DNA from: Deltaproteobacteria bacterium
GTDB taxonomy: Bacteria > Desulfobacterota > Desulfobacteria > Desulfobacterales > UBA5852
Assembly: GCA_020444045.1 (NCBI GenBank)
Contig: JAHLLS010000006.1
Location: 163,215 to 227,214 of the forward strand
Reading direction: 5' to 3'
Length of the DNA: 64,000 nt
The translations under genes and the position numbers were made by a program. The notes below the pieces were generated by a model that worked only from the letters and a program-made list of their open reading frames with translations, made no database searches and had not been told where the DNA came from. Shown here in pieces: positions 8,912-17,347 of the stretch. The first letter of the stretch is position 1. Every line of letters begins with the position of its first letter.

Positions 8912-10186
8912 ATGCATCGGATCCAAGAACGAAACTACTGGCTCGATCCACCGCTGCTGCCAACGTTTGCGGAAGCGCCGCCCGCACGGACCGATGTTCT
9001 CGTCGTCGGCAGCGGATTCACCGGCACCACGGCCGCCATCCGGCTGCGCCAGGCAGGTTTCGAGGTAACCGTGATCGATGCCAAACCCTTGGGCACCGGG
9101 GCCAGTGCCCGCAACGGCGGCATGGTTCTGAGCGGCCTCAGCGACGATTTATTCGCCGTGATCAAGCGGTATGGCATCGACGTGGCCCGCAATCTCTATC
9201 GCGAGTCCATCGCATCGGTAACCGCGGTGGAACGGCTGGTGACCGAAGGGCATATCGACTGTGCGTTTCAGCGCACCGGGTTCCTTTTTGCGGCCTGCAA
9301 ACCCCGTCACGCTGACGCGCTGCAACGCACCCAGAACTTGCTGGAACGCGCTTTCGGGCATGCCACCGAATGGATCCCGGCGGACCGCTTACGGGAAGAA
9401 ATCGACACACCGGCTTACCATGGCGCCTTGCTGGACGCCTCGGATGCCGGGGTGCACCCGGCCCGCTATTGCGCGGGCTTGATTCTCATGGCCCAACGGC
9501 TGGGCGTAACGCTGCATGAAAACGTGACGGCGCTGGCCATCGCCAGGCAAGGTGAAAGACTTCGGGTCACCACCGATAAAGGCCCCATACAGGCCGGAAA
9601 AGTAGTCATTGCCACGAACGGGTACACCGGTGCCCTGACACCCTGGATACGCCGCCGGATCGTGCCGGTCCGCAGCATGATGATCGCCACCGCCCCGCTG
9701 CCACCCGAACGGATCAAGGCCCTGATACCGCATGGCCGCATGATCGCAGACACCAAGACGTTTCTGTATTACTTCCGGCCCTCGCCGGATGGGACACGGA
9801 TTCTGTTCGGCGGCCGCCCCCGATCCACCACCCAATCCCTGACGGAAAACGCCCGGCACATGCGGGACAATCTGCTGTCGGTTTTTCCGCAATTGACTTC
9901 CGTCGCGGTTGATTATGCCTGGTGGGGCAAGCTGGGATTCACGCTGGACCATCTGCCCCACGCAGGACAGCGGGATGGCGTTTATTATGCCATGGGGTTC
10001 TGCGGCCACGGCGTCGCCCTGGCCACTCATTTGGGCGAGAAGCTGGCCGGCCTGATCCAGGAGAATCTATCGGGCGGAACCGCCTATACCGGCCTGAAGT
10101 TCCGGGCCATACCGTTTTACAACGGACGGCCCTGGTTTCTGCCGCTGGTTTATCGCTTCTTCAGCCTGAAGGACCGGCTGTTATAA
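8912..10186 (+). CDS. FAD-dependent amine oxidase, DAO/PuuB-like
   Basis: 424 aa of the D-amino-acid oxidase (DAO) superfamily. It has the FAD-binding motif VLVVGSGFTG (GxGxxG at 33-38), the acidic residue in VTVIDAK, the GASARNGGMVLSG segment characteristic of PuuB/DadA-like oxidases, and a C-terminal FAD motif (YYAMGFCGHGVALATHLGEKLAGLI). PuuB oxidises gamma-glutamylputrescine; that or a related amine would fit the adjacent Pot transporter and amidohydrolase. It starts two bases after the preceding stop, so it is translationally coupled. A glycine or sarcosine-type oxidase is the main alternative. Confidence 0.82.
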   Translation: MHRIQERNYWLDPPLLPTFAEAPPARTDVLVVGSGFTGTTAAIRLRQAGFEVTVIDAKPLGTGASARNGGMVLSGLSDDLFAVIKRYGIDVARNLYRESIASVTAVERLVTEGHIDCAFQRTGFLFAACKPRHADALQRTQNLLERAFGHATEWIPADRLREEIDTPAYHGALLDASDAGVHPARYCAGLILMAQRLGVTLHENVTALAIARQGERLRVTTDKGPIQAGKVVIATNGYTGALTPWIRRRIVPVRSMMIATAPLPPERIKALIPHGRMIADTKTFLYYFRPSPDGTRILFGGRPRSTTQSLTENARHMRDNLLSVFPQLTSVAVDYAWWGKLGFTLDHLPHAGQRDGVYYAMGFCGHGVALATHLGEKLAGLIQENLSGGTAYTGLKFRAIPFYNGRPWFLPLVYRFFSLKDRLL

Positions 10187-10328
10187 CCATTGCTCGCATA
10201 TAAGGATCGACAGGGCGTCGAATGGTAAAAAAATCGAGTTGCAAATCATAATGAATCATTGCTATAGCGCCAGGGCGCTTCCTGCGCCACGTCAGATGGC
10301 CATTACCTGAATTTGGAGTGCCCTTGCC

Positions 10329-11426
10329 ATGCCAAAACCGGCCATAGAGATCAAAAACGTTACCAAGATATTCGAAGGCCATACCGGCCACCCGGTGACA
10401 GCCCTGGATAACGTATCGTTGACCATCGACGATAATGAATTTTTCACCCTGCTCGGGCCATCGGGCTGCGGCAAGACCACCCTTTTGCGTCTAATTGCGG
10501 GATTCGAGTATCCCACCCAAGGCGAAATCGTGCTGTTCGGCGAGAGTATCCGGGGCCTGCCGCCGCAACAACGCCCGGTCAACACGGTTTTTCAACACTA
10601 CGCCCTTTTCCCCCACATGACCGTGGCCGAAAACGTGGGATTCCCCCTCAAAATGCAGGGCCAGCAGCAAGATGAAATGACACGGACGGCCGCACGCATG
10701 TTGGACCTGGTTAAAATGGCGGATTTCGGGGACCGCATGCCCGATCAGCTTTCCGGCGGACAGCAGCAGCGCGTGGCCCTGGCCCGGGCCCTGGCCCCCC
10801 AGCCCAAGGTATTGCTATTGGACGAGCCCCTCTCCGCGCTGGACCTCAAACTCCGGCAGGAGATGCGCGTCGAGCTGAAAAACTTGCAGCGCCAGACCGG
10901 CATCACCTTCGTATTCGTGACCCATGACCAGGTCGAAGCCCTGACCATGAGCGACCGGATCGCCGTCATGTCCATGGGCCGGCTGCAGCAGGAAGGCACG
11001 CCCATCTCGATCTATGAGCAGCCGGTCAACCGGTTTGTGGCCGATTTCATCGGAGAAACGAATTTTATTCAAAGCACGATCGCCGGCATCGAAAGCAGCG
11101 GCGCACGCTGCACCATCGGCCCGGGGACGACCCTTGGCACCGGCGCCACCGCCGGCAAGGAAAAAGGGGACGCGGTCACACTGGCTATCCGGCCTGAAAA
11201 AATCAGGCTTGTGAAAGCCGACGGCGCCGCAGAAGGACTCAAGGGACGGGTCGCGGAATGCATCTACACCGGAACGGACACCAACTATCAGGTGGACCTG
11301 GAAAACAGCGATGTGCGCCTGGTGGTCAGGGGCCGCAACGCCATCACCGGTGAAACTCTGTTCAAAGTACGCGAAACCGTAGTGCTCAACGTGGCCGAAG
11401 GCGCGGCCCGGATACTGGCGGACTGA
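10329..11426 (+). CDS. potA: Polyamine ABC transporter ATPase PotA
   Basis: 365 aa ABC ATPase. Walker A is GPSGCGKT (43-50), the signature is LSGGQQQR (141-148), Walker B is LLLDEP (162-167), and VFVTHDQVEAL holds the H-loop. The C-terminal third is a TOBE-type regulatory domain of the PotA/MalK class. It powers uptake through PotB/PotC. GGAG lies about 11 nt upstream of the ATG. The stop overlaps the potB start (TGATG), which fixes both ends. A 142-bp spacer separates it from the oxidase gene. Confidence 0.92.
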   Translation: MPKPAIEIKNVTKIFEGHTGHPVTALDNVSLTIDDNEFFTLLGPSGCGKTTLLRLIAGFEYPTQGEIVLFGESIRGLPPQQRPVNTVFQHYALFPHMTVAENVGFPLKMQGQQQDEMTRTAARMLDLVKMADFGDRMPDQLSGGQQQRVALARALAPQPKVLLLDEPLSALDLKLRQEMRVELKNLQRQTGITFVFVTHDQVEALTMSDRIAVMSMGRLQQEGTPISIYEQPVNRFVADFIGETNFIQSTIAGIESSGARCTIGPGTTLGTGATAGKEKGDAVTLAIRPEKIRLVKADGAAEGLKGRVAECIYTGTDTNYQVDLENSDVRLVVRGRNAITGETLFKVRETVVLNVAEGAARILAD

Positions 11427-12325
11427 TGCGACTCCTGCAAAGCACACCCATGCGAAGAGTGCTGGGCCTGGGACCGGCGTTAGGCATCATCGGCTTTTTC
11501 ATGGTGGTGCCGATCGCGATCATTGTCGTTTTCTCGTTCATGAAGTCCAACCCTTACGGGGGCGTCAATCCCGAATTTTCCCTGGAAGCCTACAAGCAGT
11601 TCCTCTTCGAACGCAACCTGATGGACGAGCTGGTGTTCAATGCCGCTTATCTGCGAATTTTCGGCCGGTCGTTCCTCCTGGCTCTGGTGACCACGGCACT
11701 GTGCCTCCTGATTGGTTTTCCAACCGCCTATTACATGTCTCGGCAGCCGGCCCGGCGCAAAAATCTGATGGTCTTCCTGGTGACTATCCCTTTCTGGACC
11801 AACCTCCTGATCCGGGCCTATTGCTGGATTCTCCTGCTGCGGGATACGGGCATCATCAACAATTACCTTATAAAATGGGGGATCATCGACGAACCACTGA
11901 CGCTGCTCTACACCAATTTCGCCATCTTCCTGGGACTGGTCTACACCCATATCCCGTTCATGGTCTTGCCGATTTACGCCCGGGTGGAAAAGCTGGACTT
12001 CAACCTTCTTGAAGCGGCGCACGACCTTTACGCCAGCCGGCAGCAGCTGATGCGCCACGTGATTCTGCCATTGGCCGCGCCGGGCATCATCGCGGGTAGC
12101 CTGCTGGTGTTCGTACCCTGTCTGGGCGATTTCATCATCCCCAACCTGCTGGGAGGCGGCAAACACCTGATGATCGGCAGCCTCATTCAACTTCAGTTCG
12201 GCGGTTCCCGCAACTGGCCTTTCGGATCGGCCGCCGCCCTGATCCTGATGTCTTTCGTCCTGATCGCCATGATGATTTACGTCTGGGGACCGGGTCGCAA
12301 AATGAAACCGGAGGGTGGCGCCTGA
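11426..12325 (+). CDS. potB: Polyamine ABC transporter permease PotB
   Basis: 299 aa, about six transmembrane helices. The BPD permease EAA loop is visible (LEAAHDLYASRQQLMRHVILPLAAPGI region, near residue 195) and docks onto PotA. The start overlaps the potA stop by one base and the stop overlaps the potC start by one base, so translation of potABC is tightly coupled. It forms the inner-membrane channel with PotC. Confidence 0.9.
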   Translation: MRLLQSTPMRRVLGLGPALGIIGFFMVVPIAIIVVFSFMKSNPYGGVNPEFSLEAYKQFLFERNLMDELVFNAAYLRIFGRSFLLALVTTALCLLIGFPTAYYMSRQPARRKNLMVFLVTIPFWTNLLIRAYCWILLLRDTGIINNYLIKWGIIDEPLTLLYTNFAIFLGLVYTHIPFMVLPIYARVEKLDFNLLEAAHDLYASRQQLMRHVILPLAAPGIIAGSLLVFVPCLGDFIIPNLLGGGKHLMIGSLIQLQFGGSRNWPFGSAAALILMSFVLIAMMIYVWGPGRKMKPEGGA

Positions 12326-13170
12326 TGGGTACTTCCACGACCAGCGGCCCAAATCCGGCCAGGGAAAAACAATTCGTTATCGGGCGATTCCCCGGGTTTG
12401 CCACGACCTCCTGGGTTTTTCTGCTCTATCTTTACATCCCGATTTTTCTGCTCATCATCTTTTCCTTCAACGCCAGCCACTCGGCCACGATCTGGCATGG
12501 GTTCAGCCTGGAGTGGTACCTGAAGGCCTTTGCCAACGACGATGTCCAGCGGGCCGCCGTAAACAGTTTGATCGTGGCCTTCAGCGCCACGGTGGTCGCT
12601 ACAGTGGTCGCGGTTTTTGCCGCGCTGATCCTGGCCCGGGGCGGCCGTTTCCGCGGCCGCGGCCTGTCTTACGGCATTTTGATGCTGCCCATGACCATGC
12701 CGGAAATCGTCACGGCCGTGGCCACCCTGTCGTTTTTTACCGCCATTAAACTGGATATCGGCCTGGGGCGGGTTGTCATCGCCCACACCGTCTTCTGCAT
12801 CCCCTTCGCCTTTCTGCCCATCCGGGCCCGGCTACAGGGCATGGACACCACCCTGGAACAGGCCGCCCAGGACCTGTACGCCAACGAATGGCAAACCTTT
12901 CGCTATGTCACGCTCCCCCTGCTGATGCCGGGCATCATTTCCGGCGCCATGCTCTCCTTCATTATTTCCATCGACGATTTTATCATTACCCTGATGGTGG
13001 CGCCCGCCGGGTCGACCACGCTGCCCCTGTACATCTACGGCATGGTCCGCATGGGCGTTACGCCGGAAGTCAACGCCCTCTCCACCGTCATGCTGGCCAT
13101 ATCTCTCGTTTTCGTTTCCACGAGCTACCTCATCGGCCGCAAGAAACAGGCCGTAACGCCGAAAAAATAA
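12325..13170 (+). CDS. potC: Polyamine ABC transporter permease PotC
   Basis: 281 aa with about six membrane spans and the EAA loop (LEQAAQDLYANEWQTFR), followed by the PotC-typical SIDDFIITLMVAP segment. It partners PotB in the inner membrane. The TGATG overlap with potB sets the start. It is the last gene of the cluster; a hairpin follows at 13268-13293. Confidence 0.9.
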   Translation: MGTSTTSGPNPAREKQFVIGRFPGFATTSWVFLLYLYIPIFLLIIFSFNASHSATIWHGFSLEWYLKAFANDDVQRAAVNSLIVAFSATVVATVVAVFAALILARGGRFRGRGLSYGILMLPMTMPEIVTAVATLSFFTAIKLDIGLGRVVIAHTVFCIPFAFLPIRARLQGMDTTLEQAAQDLYANEWQTFRYVTLPLLMPGIISGAMLSFIISIDDFIITLMVAPAGSTTLPLYIYGMVRMGVTPEVNALSTVMLAISLVFVSTSYLIGRKKQAVTPKK

Positions 13171-13267
13171 AGACGCGCGAAAAAGCACGATACGGGCGAT
13201 GCTGCCATCGGTGTTGCATTCACCCATTTTATGCTCATCATATGGTTACCCATAAACCCAAACAAAA

Positions 13268-13293
13268 CCCCTATGGCGAGAACGCCACAGGGG
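13268..13293 (+). terminator. Hairpin after the pot cluster
   Basis: CCCCTATGGCG and CGCCACAGGGG form a 10-of-11-bp stem with an AGAA loop. There is no T-tract (CAATGATAAGG follows), so termination would be weak. It lies 20 nt upstream of the next gene and may equally be a leader structure near that gene's ribosome site. Confidence 0.45.
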
Positions 13294-13312
13294 CAATGAT
13301 AAGGAGTCCATC

Positions 13313-13516
13313 ATGAATCAGCTAAAATGTGCCGCCGAGAAAATGTCGTTGCGAACGCTGGGATTGATTCTTCTGCCCTTTGTGGCTTTTTTTACGATCG
13401 TCGCCAATGTTGTTGTGCCTTTTCTGGGGCTCTTTCTGGCGATCCCGTTGTTTGTTTTAAACGGCGTTCTGCTTGCGGCCCCCAAAAGCAAAACATGCCA
13501 GCTTTTGTTGAGCTGA
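13313..13516 (+). CDS. Small hydrophobic membrane protein (67 aa)
   Basis: It has a strong ribosome site (AAGGAG, 8 nt before ATG). After a short N-terminal segment (MNQLKCAAEKMSLRT) there are one long or two short membrane spans (LGLILLPFVAFFTIVANVVVPFLGLFLAIPL is the region) and a short tail. It is preceded by a hairpin and has no same-strand partner downstream. Function unknown; a membrane-associated stress peptide is possible but unsupported. Confidence 0.65.
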   Translation: MNQLKCAAEKMSLRTLGLILLPFVAFFTIVANVVVPFLGLFLAIPLFVLNGVLLAAPKSKTCQLLLS

Positions 13517-13579
13517 GCATCAAGACCGGAGGTCTACAAGGATAGCAGGAACCCCACCGGCGGTATCCACCTCATGTTG

Positions 13580-13616
13580 TTGCTCCGGCAACTTATCCTC
13601 CCTCTTGCCGGAGCAA
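13580..13616. terminator. Perfect 12-bp inverted repeat between convergent genes
   Basis: TTGCTCCGGCAA and TTGCCGGAGCAA with a 13-nt loop. It sits between the end of the small membrane gene (+) and the end of the selenoprotein gene (-). No T-tract flanks it on either side. It could be a factor-aided bidirectional terminator or an mRNA-stabilising stem. Confidence 0.45.
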
Positions 13617-13697
13617 TGCTGATACCCCATCCGTTCACAACGCGACCTAACCGTCCGTTGAATAAACGCGCTATGCGGTGGTAATCGGTGGCGGCGG

Positions 13698-14276
13698 TTA
13701 CGCCTTAGGTGCGGCGGGTCTGGCAGTAGAAATCATATTCGGGTTGGACTGGATAAATTGCAGAAGGTCATCCGCCGCCGGGTGATCGGCGGGATCCTTG
13801 GCGAAATGGCTGAACCGGATACGACCGTCTGTATCGATAATGAAGACCCCGGGAAGCTGGCGGACATCTCCTTTGGGGATCCCGATGCCATGCCCCTTGG
13901 CCAGGGCCGCAAGCCCCTTCATGGCCATGCCGACTGAAAGAAGGGCTTTGGGTGTTGCCTGTTTGAGTTGAAAGGCCTTGAAAAGTTGTTTCTCCGGGTC
14001 GGCAATCATCGGAAACGGGACATGGAACTGCGCCTTGAAAGCCGCGGTTTCCTCGACCGTTCCCAGACCGACGAGTACGATGCGGGCCCCCAGCTGTTGA
14101 AACTGTTCTTCTTTCCGGCGCAACTGCGCCACCTGCTCACGGCAGAACGGTCACCCGTAATGACGCAGGAAGACCAGCACCAGCGGCCCTTCTTGCCAGA
14201 ACCGGCTAATAGGGGTGACGGTGTCGTCCCACAACACCACCTCCTGATCTTTGATGCTGTCCATATCGATCGGCAT
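13698..14276 (-). CDS. Peroxiredoxin-like selenoprotein (in-frame UGA, U-P-F-C redox motif)
   Basis: The frame runs from an ATG at 14276, preceded by AGAGAGG, to a TAA at 13698. It is interrupted only by one TGA at 14151-14153 (codon 42). Around it the protein reads LVLVFLRHYG-U-PFCREQVAQLR, exactly where peroxiredoxin-like (AhpC/TSA-2, PRXL2 type) proteins have a GCPFCREQ motif, so UGA most likely encodes selenocysteine (U42, resolving C45). The remainder is a thioredoxin fold (ARIVLVGLG..., PFPMIADPEKQLFKAF, LPGVFIIDTDGRIRF). The total is 192 aa including Sec. A GC hairpin with GU in its loop lies 21-34 nt past the UGA, the expected place of a bacterial SECIS. An automated caller would start at 14132 and lose the active site. 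The alternative is a nonsense-mutated pseudogene, but the reading frame is otherwise intact. Confidence 0.85.
14117..14130 (-). promoter_or_regulatory. Candidate bacterial SECIS apical hairpin
   Basis: On the coding strand GGCGC-AGTT-GCGCC begins 21 nt after the UGA codon, placing a short loop containing GU at 26-29 nt downstream. Bacterial SECIS elements recruit SelB through such a small loop with a conserved G, 16-37 nt from the UGA. The lower stem is not obvious by eye and needs folding. Confidence 0.6.
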
Positions 14277-14549
14277 ATCGATTTCCTCTCTCATTTGATC
14301 GTGTGAAATTGAATTGCGCCGGACCCGATGGACACCCCCGGCTGTTTTGGAAAGAACGTGTCCTGTTTATGTACTACGGATAGGATAATCACATGCCCGC
14401 CAAGGGCAACCATGTCATTCCTTTCGCAAAGGATGATGGGTTTATCCTATAACTTCCCCCCAGAAATTCATCTATTGCAATGTCGGCTGTGTGTCAAAGG
14501 TTTAAGGGTAGTGTATTTCTATTGTTCATATAACCTAAAGGAGCTTGTC

Positions 14550-14786
14550 ATGAAAGTTGACCTTGTCTGTTTTTCCAAACTTGTCAATGAGGACACGTGC
14601 GATTACCGCAACAGCCAGGCATACGATATGGCTGAGGGCCAGAATGTGGAAGATCTTCTTCAACAGGCCGGCATCCCCAAAGACGACGTCAAGATCGCAT
14701 TCGTCAACAGCCGGATCGTGGGTTTCGATACGGTCTTGTCCGACGGCGACCGGGTCGGGCTGGCACCCGCGGTTGGCGGGATGTAG
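14550..14786 (+). CDS. MoaD/ThiS-family small sulfur-carrier-like protein
   Basis: 78 aa with AAAGGAG upstream of ATG. It has the beta-grasp pattern of MoaD/ThiS: an N-terminal strand (MKVDLVCFSKLVN), a middle helix (VEDLLQQAGIPKDD), VAFVNSR-like core (KIAFVNSRIVGFDTVLSDGD) and a C-terminal tail PAVGGM. Functional carriers normally end in a free GG that is adenylated and thiocarboxylated. Here a Met follows GG, so it would need trimming, or it serves a non-carrier role. Relatives often occur near tungsten or molybdenum oxidoreductases, but none is adjacent here. Confidence 0.75.
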   Translation: MKVDLVCFSKLVNEDTCDYRNSQAYDMAEGQNVEDLLQQAGIPKDDVKIAFVNSRIVGFDTVLSDGDRVGLAPAVGGM

Positions 14787-14941
14787 CCGCCATGCGGACC
14801 TGTTGAGTAAGAAGTTGGTGTTCAACACGCCGGCCTCGATTCCTGGGCCATGAAAGGTTCGGCGGTATCAGGGGCGCAGCCGTGTAAACAACCACTGGAA
14901 CGGATGGGGAGATGCAATCCGCTCCTGAATCCGGCATCTGA

Positions 14942-15352
14942 TTATCCAGCGGGCCTGATCATGGCTTCGAGCTGTTTCATCATGGCGTGTTTATAGCCCA
15001 GCCGCTTGGCATCGGCGAGATAGCCGGCGGCCGGTTCGGGTTGATCTAAAAAGCGGGCATGAATCACGGCCAGATCCCAATACGGGTCGGCCAGGTAAGG
15101 ATCGAGAGCGATGGCCTCCTTGAACAAACTGCACATCGTATCGATCTGTTCCGGCGAAGGCCGCGTGCCGGCCCGGTCGCAGGTCATCAGGATGTCTTCC
15201 CCTTTACCCCCGCGGGCCAGGGCGGCCCGACGCTTCAGAGTGGGATTATCCGGGTTGCGTTTGAGGAACCGATCCACATAGGCAATGGCATCATCCAGGC
15301 GCTGGGCTTTAAGCAGTTCCGCATATTTAAGGCGATCGAATTCTTTACCCAT
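14942..15352 (-). CDS. Small TPR-like helical protein
   Basis: 136 aa. AGGGAG lies 9 nt before the ATG at 15352, which I prefer to the longer frame that begins at 15403. The sequence consists of paired helices with TPR-like spacing (LLKAQRLDDAIAYVDRFLKR, then SLFKEAIALDPYLADPYWDL). It has no signal peptide. It probably mediates protein contacts in the cytoplasm. Function unknown; it lies just downstream of hipA but separated by 76 bp. Confidence 0.65.
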   Translation of the reverse strand: MGKEFDRLKYAELLKAQRLDDAIAYVDRFLKRNPDNPTLKRRAALARGGKGEDILMTCDRAGTRPSPEQIDTMCSLFKEAIALDPYLADPYWDLAVIHARFLDQPEPAAGYLADAKRLGYKHAMMKQLEAMIRPAG

Positions 15353-15428
15353 TTTCCACATCTCCCTTGCACTTGCCGGAGCATCACCGGCCATAAGGGG
15401 CATTCCCTATGCCCCGGTGTTGGTTTTC

Positions 15429-16733
15429 TCAAAAACTGCTCAGCCGCAGTGTTGGATAGATCCGGTCCCGCCAGGCCGGCGGCACGCCGGTGGCGTCAGC
15501 GTACTCCCGCCAGCGGGATACCACCTGGCGCACCTCTTCGATGATCGTCTCGGCGCGGCCGCGCTTCATGGCAGCCGCGCGGGCACAGGCGCGGAAATCG
15601 TCCAGAACGAAATCGTCCCGCCGGCCGTTGAGGGTCATCTGGTGACTGGCGGTCCAGGCCCCGGACGGATTGTAGCTGTAGGTGATATCAAACGCCGGCG
15701 ACAGCGACCACTGCCCGGACTGGTCCATTAAAAAAGCGATGTTCTTGGCGTGGTCGTCCTGATTGCGGGCGATGATGTTGAACACCATGCGGCGAAACTG
15801 CTGTTCCACAGCCGCCATGGGCAGACCCAGCTGCCGGATGACCATCAGGGCCTGTTCATAGGCATAGGCCCCGGCCATGTTGAAATCGAAGTGCGCCATG
15901 GCGCACAGGGACTGCATGTGCAGCTTGCGCCCGTCCGCCAGGCGATCGAACCGGCGGGTCATGAAATGGCGTCGGCCGTTCTCCTCGAAAAGGCGGCAGG
16001 CTTCCATGACAATCCCGGCGTCCCTGGCCATCTTCGCATAGGCGTACTCGATGACGCCATAGCCCTGGGGACCTTCAAGCGCCGCGTCCTGGTTGCCGTG
16101 CACCCCGTCGAATTTTAGGAGCCAGTGTTCGAAGCCCTGGCCGGCGTCCACCTGGCCCGAGCGCACCTCGTTGGTGTCCGGATTCCAGGCAATGATGGCC
16201 TTGGCCCGGGCCCCGCCTGCCGAAGTTCCCACCCGCAGGATATCCAGCAGGGCTTTTTCCTTGTCCGCATCGGCGAAGGAAACCGCAAGGCGGTTGCGCC
16301 GGGTCAGGATTTCCGAGGCCAGCGCCACGAGTTGGTCCACCTGGAGGCGAGACGACGGTCCCACCGCAGGCCCCAGGACCGGCTTGTAGGTCAAAGCCCC
16401 GGTGCCGCGCTCACCCACGAAACAGAGACGCTCCACCGCGTTGAAGGACTCAGGCCGGCGGCCCTGCCGGGAAAGCCAGGCATCGATCAGGGCATGGCCG
16501 AATTTGTCCGGCAGCGAGTCGGCCAACAACCCGGGCAAGCCGTAAAAAGTTTGGACGGACAGCTGGGGAAAACGATAGACCTGCCGGCCCAAGGGCATCT
16601 TGAGCGGCGCGATCTCGATTCCGCTGCGGGCAAAGGCCGTATCGTACTCAAAGGCCGCGATATCGCGACCGTCTTCCAGGGCCACGGCGCCGATGGTTCG
16701 CCCCCACAGCCTGACTTCCGCGTAGGTGCTCAT
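15429..16733 (-). CDS. hipA: HipA-family serine/threonine kinase toxin
   Basis: 434 aa, full length for HipA. It has an N-terminal Couple_hipA subdomain (residues ~1-110; SLPDKFGHALIDAWL) and a kinase-like HipA_C with a P-loop-like region (VGTSAGGARAKAII), the catalytic motif NQDDHAKNIAF near residue 320, and the DFD-type metal motif in SPAFDITYS. HipA phosphorylates a cytoplasmic target (glutamyl-tRNA synthetase in E. coli) to cause growth arrest. The start overlaps the hipB stop (ATGA), so antitoxin and toxin are translationally coupled. Confidence 0.9.
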   Translation of the reverse strand: MSTYAEVRLWGRTIGAVALEDGRDIAAFEYDTAFARSGIEIAPLKMPLGRQVYRFPQLSVQTFYGLPGLLADSLPDKFGHALIDAWLSRQGRRPESFNAVERLCFVGERGTGALTYKPVLGPAVGPSSRLQVDQLVALASEILTRRNRLAVSFADADKEKALLDILRVGTSAGGARAKAIIAWNPDTNEVRSGQVDAGQGFEHWLLKFDGVHGNQDAALEGPQGYGVIEYAYAKMARDAGIVMEACRLFEENGRRHFMTRRFDRLADGRKLHMQSLCAMAHFDFNMAGAYAYEQALMVIRQLGLPMAAVEQQFRRMVFNIIARNQDDHAKNIAFLMDQSGQWSLSPAFDITYSYNPSGAWTASHQMTLNGRRDDFVLDDFRACARAAAMKRGRAETIIEEVRQVVSRWREYADATGVPPAWRDRIYPTLRLSSF

Positions 16734-17074
16734 TCTTTCCAGGTCCAGGGGGCATCCCGGCCGCGGTCTTTGCGGCTGGACGATGCGCGCTGGCGCTGCT
16801 TGCCCTTGTTTTTGATCAGGTCCATGGGGCGGGGGCCTGACGGGGGAATGAACTGGTCCATCTCCGGGATTACATCCAATACCCGGAAGATCCGGATCAT
16901 ACTCGCCATCTGGGCCGAGCCGCCGGCCTCGATGCGCTCCACCGTCCGCTTGGAAATCCCGGCCTCACGGGCCAAGTCGGCCTGGGTCAATTGTGAATCG
17001 ATGCGCCGGCGCGCTAATCGTGCCCCCAGTTCAGCCAGAATGGCCGCATCACTCATGGTTTTATCAATCAGCAT
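16730..17074 (-). CDS. hipB: HipB-family antitoxin / transcriptional repressor
   Basis: 114 aa. The HTH_XRE domain spans residues ~10-70 (LARRRIDSQLTQADLAREAGISKRTVERIEAG, of which the core is LTQADLAREAGIS). A basic low-complexity C-terminus (KNKGKQRQRASSSRKDRG) follows. It neutralises HipA and represses its own promoter; a 16-bp palindrome overlapping the promoter lies just upstream. An internal Met at 17056 is an alternative start; neither has a clear ribosome site. Confidence 0.88.
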   Translation of the reverse strand: MLIDKTMSDAAILAELGARLARRRIDSQLTQADLAREAGISKRTVERIEAGGSAQMASMIRIFRVLDVIPEMDQFIPPSGPRPMDLIKNKGKQRQRASSSRKDRGRDAPWTWKE

Positions 17075-17117
17075 GATCGCAATGGTTGACGCATCAAGAT
17101 AATTGTTGATCTCTTTT

Positions 17118-17162
17118 TCGCCATATATGGCGATTTATAATACAACTCGAATTATATTACAA
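17118..17162 (-). promoter_or_regulatory. hipBA promoter with palindromic operator
   Basis: On the minus strand TTGTAA (17162-17157), a 17-nt spacer and TATAAA (17139-17134) form a good sigma-70 promoter. Directly downstream is a perfect 16-bp palindrome, TCGCCATATATGGCGA (17118-17133), which would cover the transcription start. HipB proteins bind palindromes of this kind, so this is the likely autoregulatory operator. Confidence 0.65.
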
Positions 17163-17275
17163 GTCGTCATTTTTAGCGATAAATAACCTTTATAAATTTT
17201 AATTCGTAACTATTCACGATTTATTTTTTCAATTAAGGCAGGACTCAAAGATCGGCGCGGATACCCCGGCAAGAG

Positions 17276-17322
17276 CGAAAACGACACCGGCGGTCTCCTT
17301 CAGACGAAAGAGCCGCCGGTGT
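17276..17322 (-). terminator. Intrinsic terminator of the secreted acidic protein gene
   Basis: ACACCGGCGG (17284-17293) and CCGCCGGTGT (17313-17322) form a perfect 10-bp stem. On the minus strand CGTTTTCGC follows. It lies 26 bp past the stop of the gene ending at 17348. Confidence 0.75.
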
Positions 17323-17347
17323 TATGGTCATGGCCAATCAGGATCGC

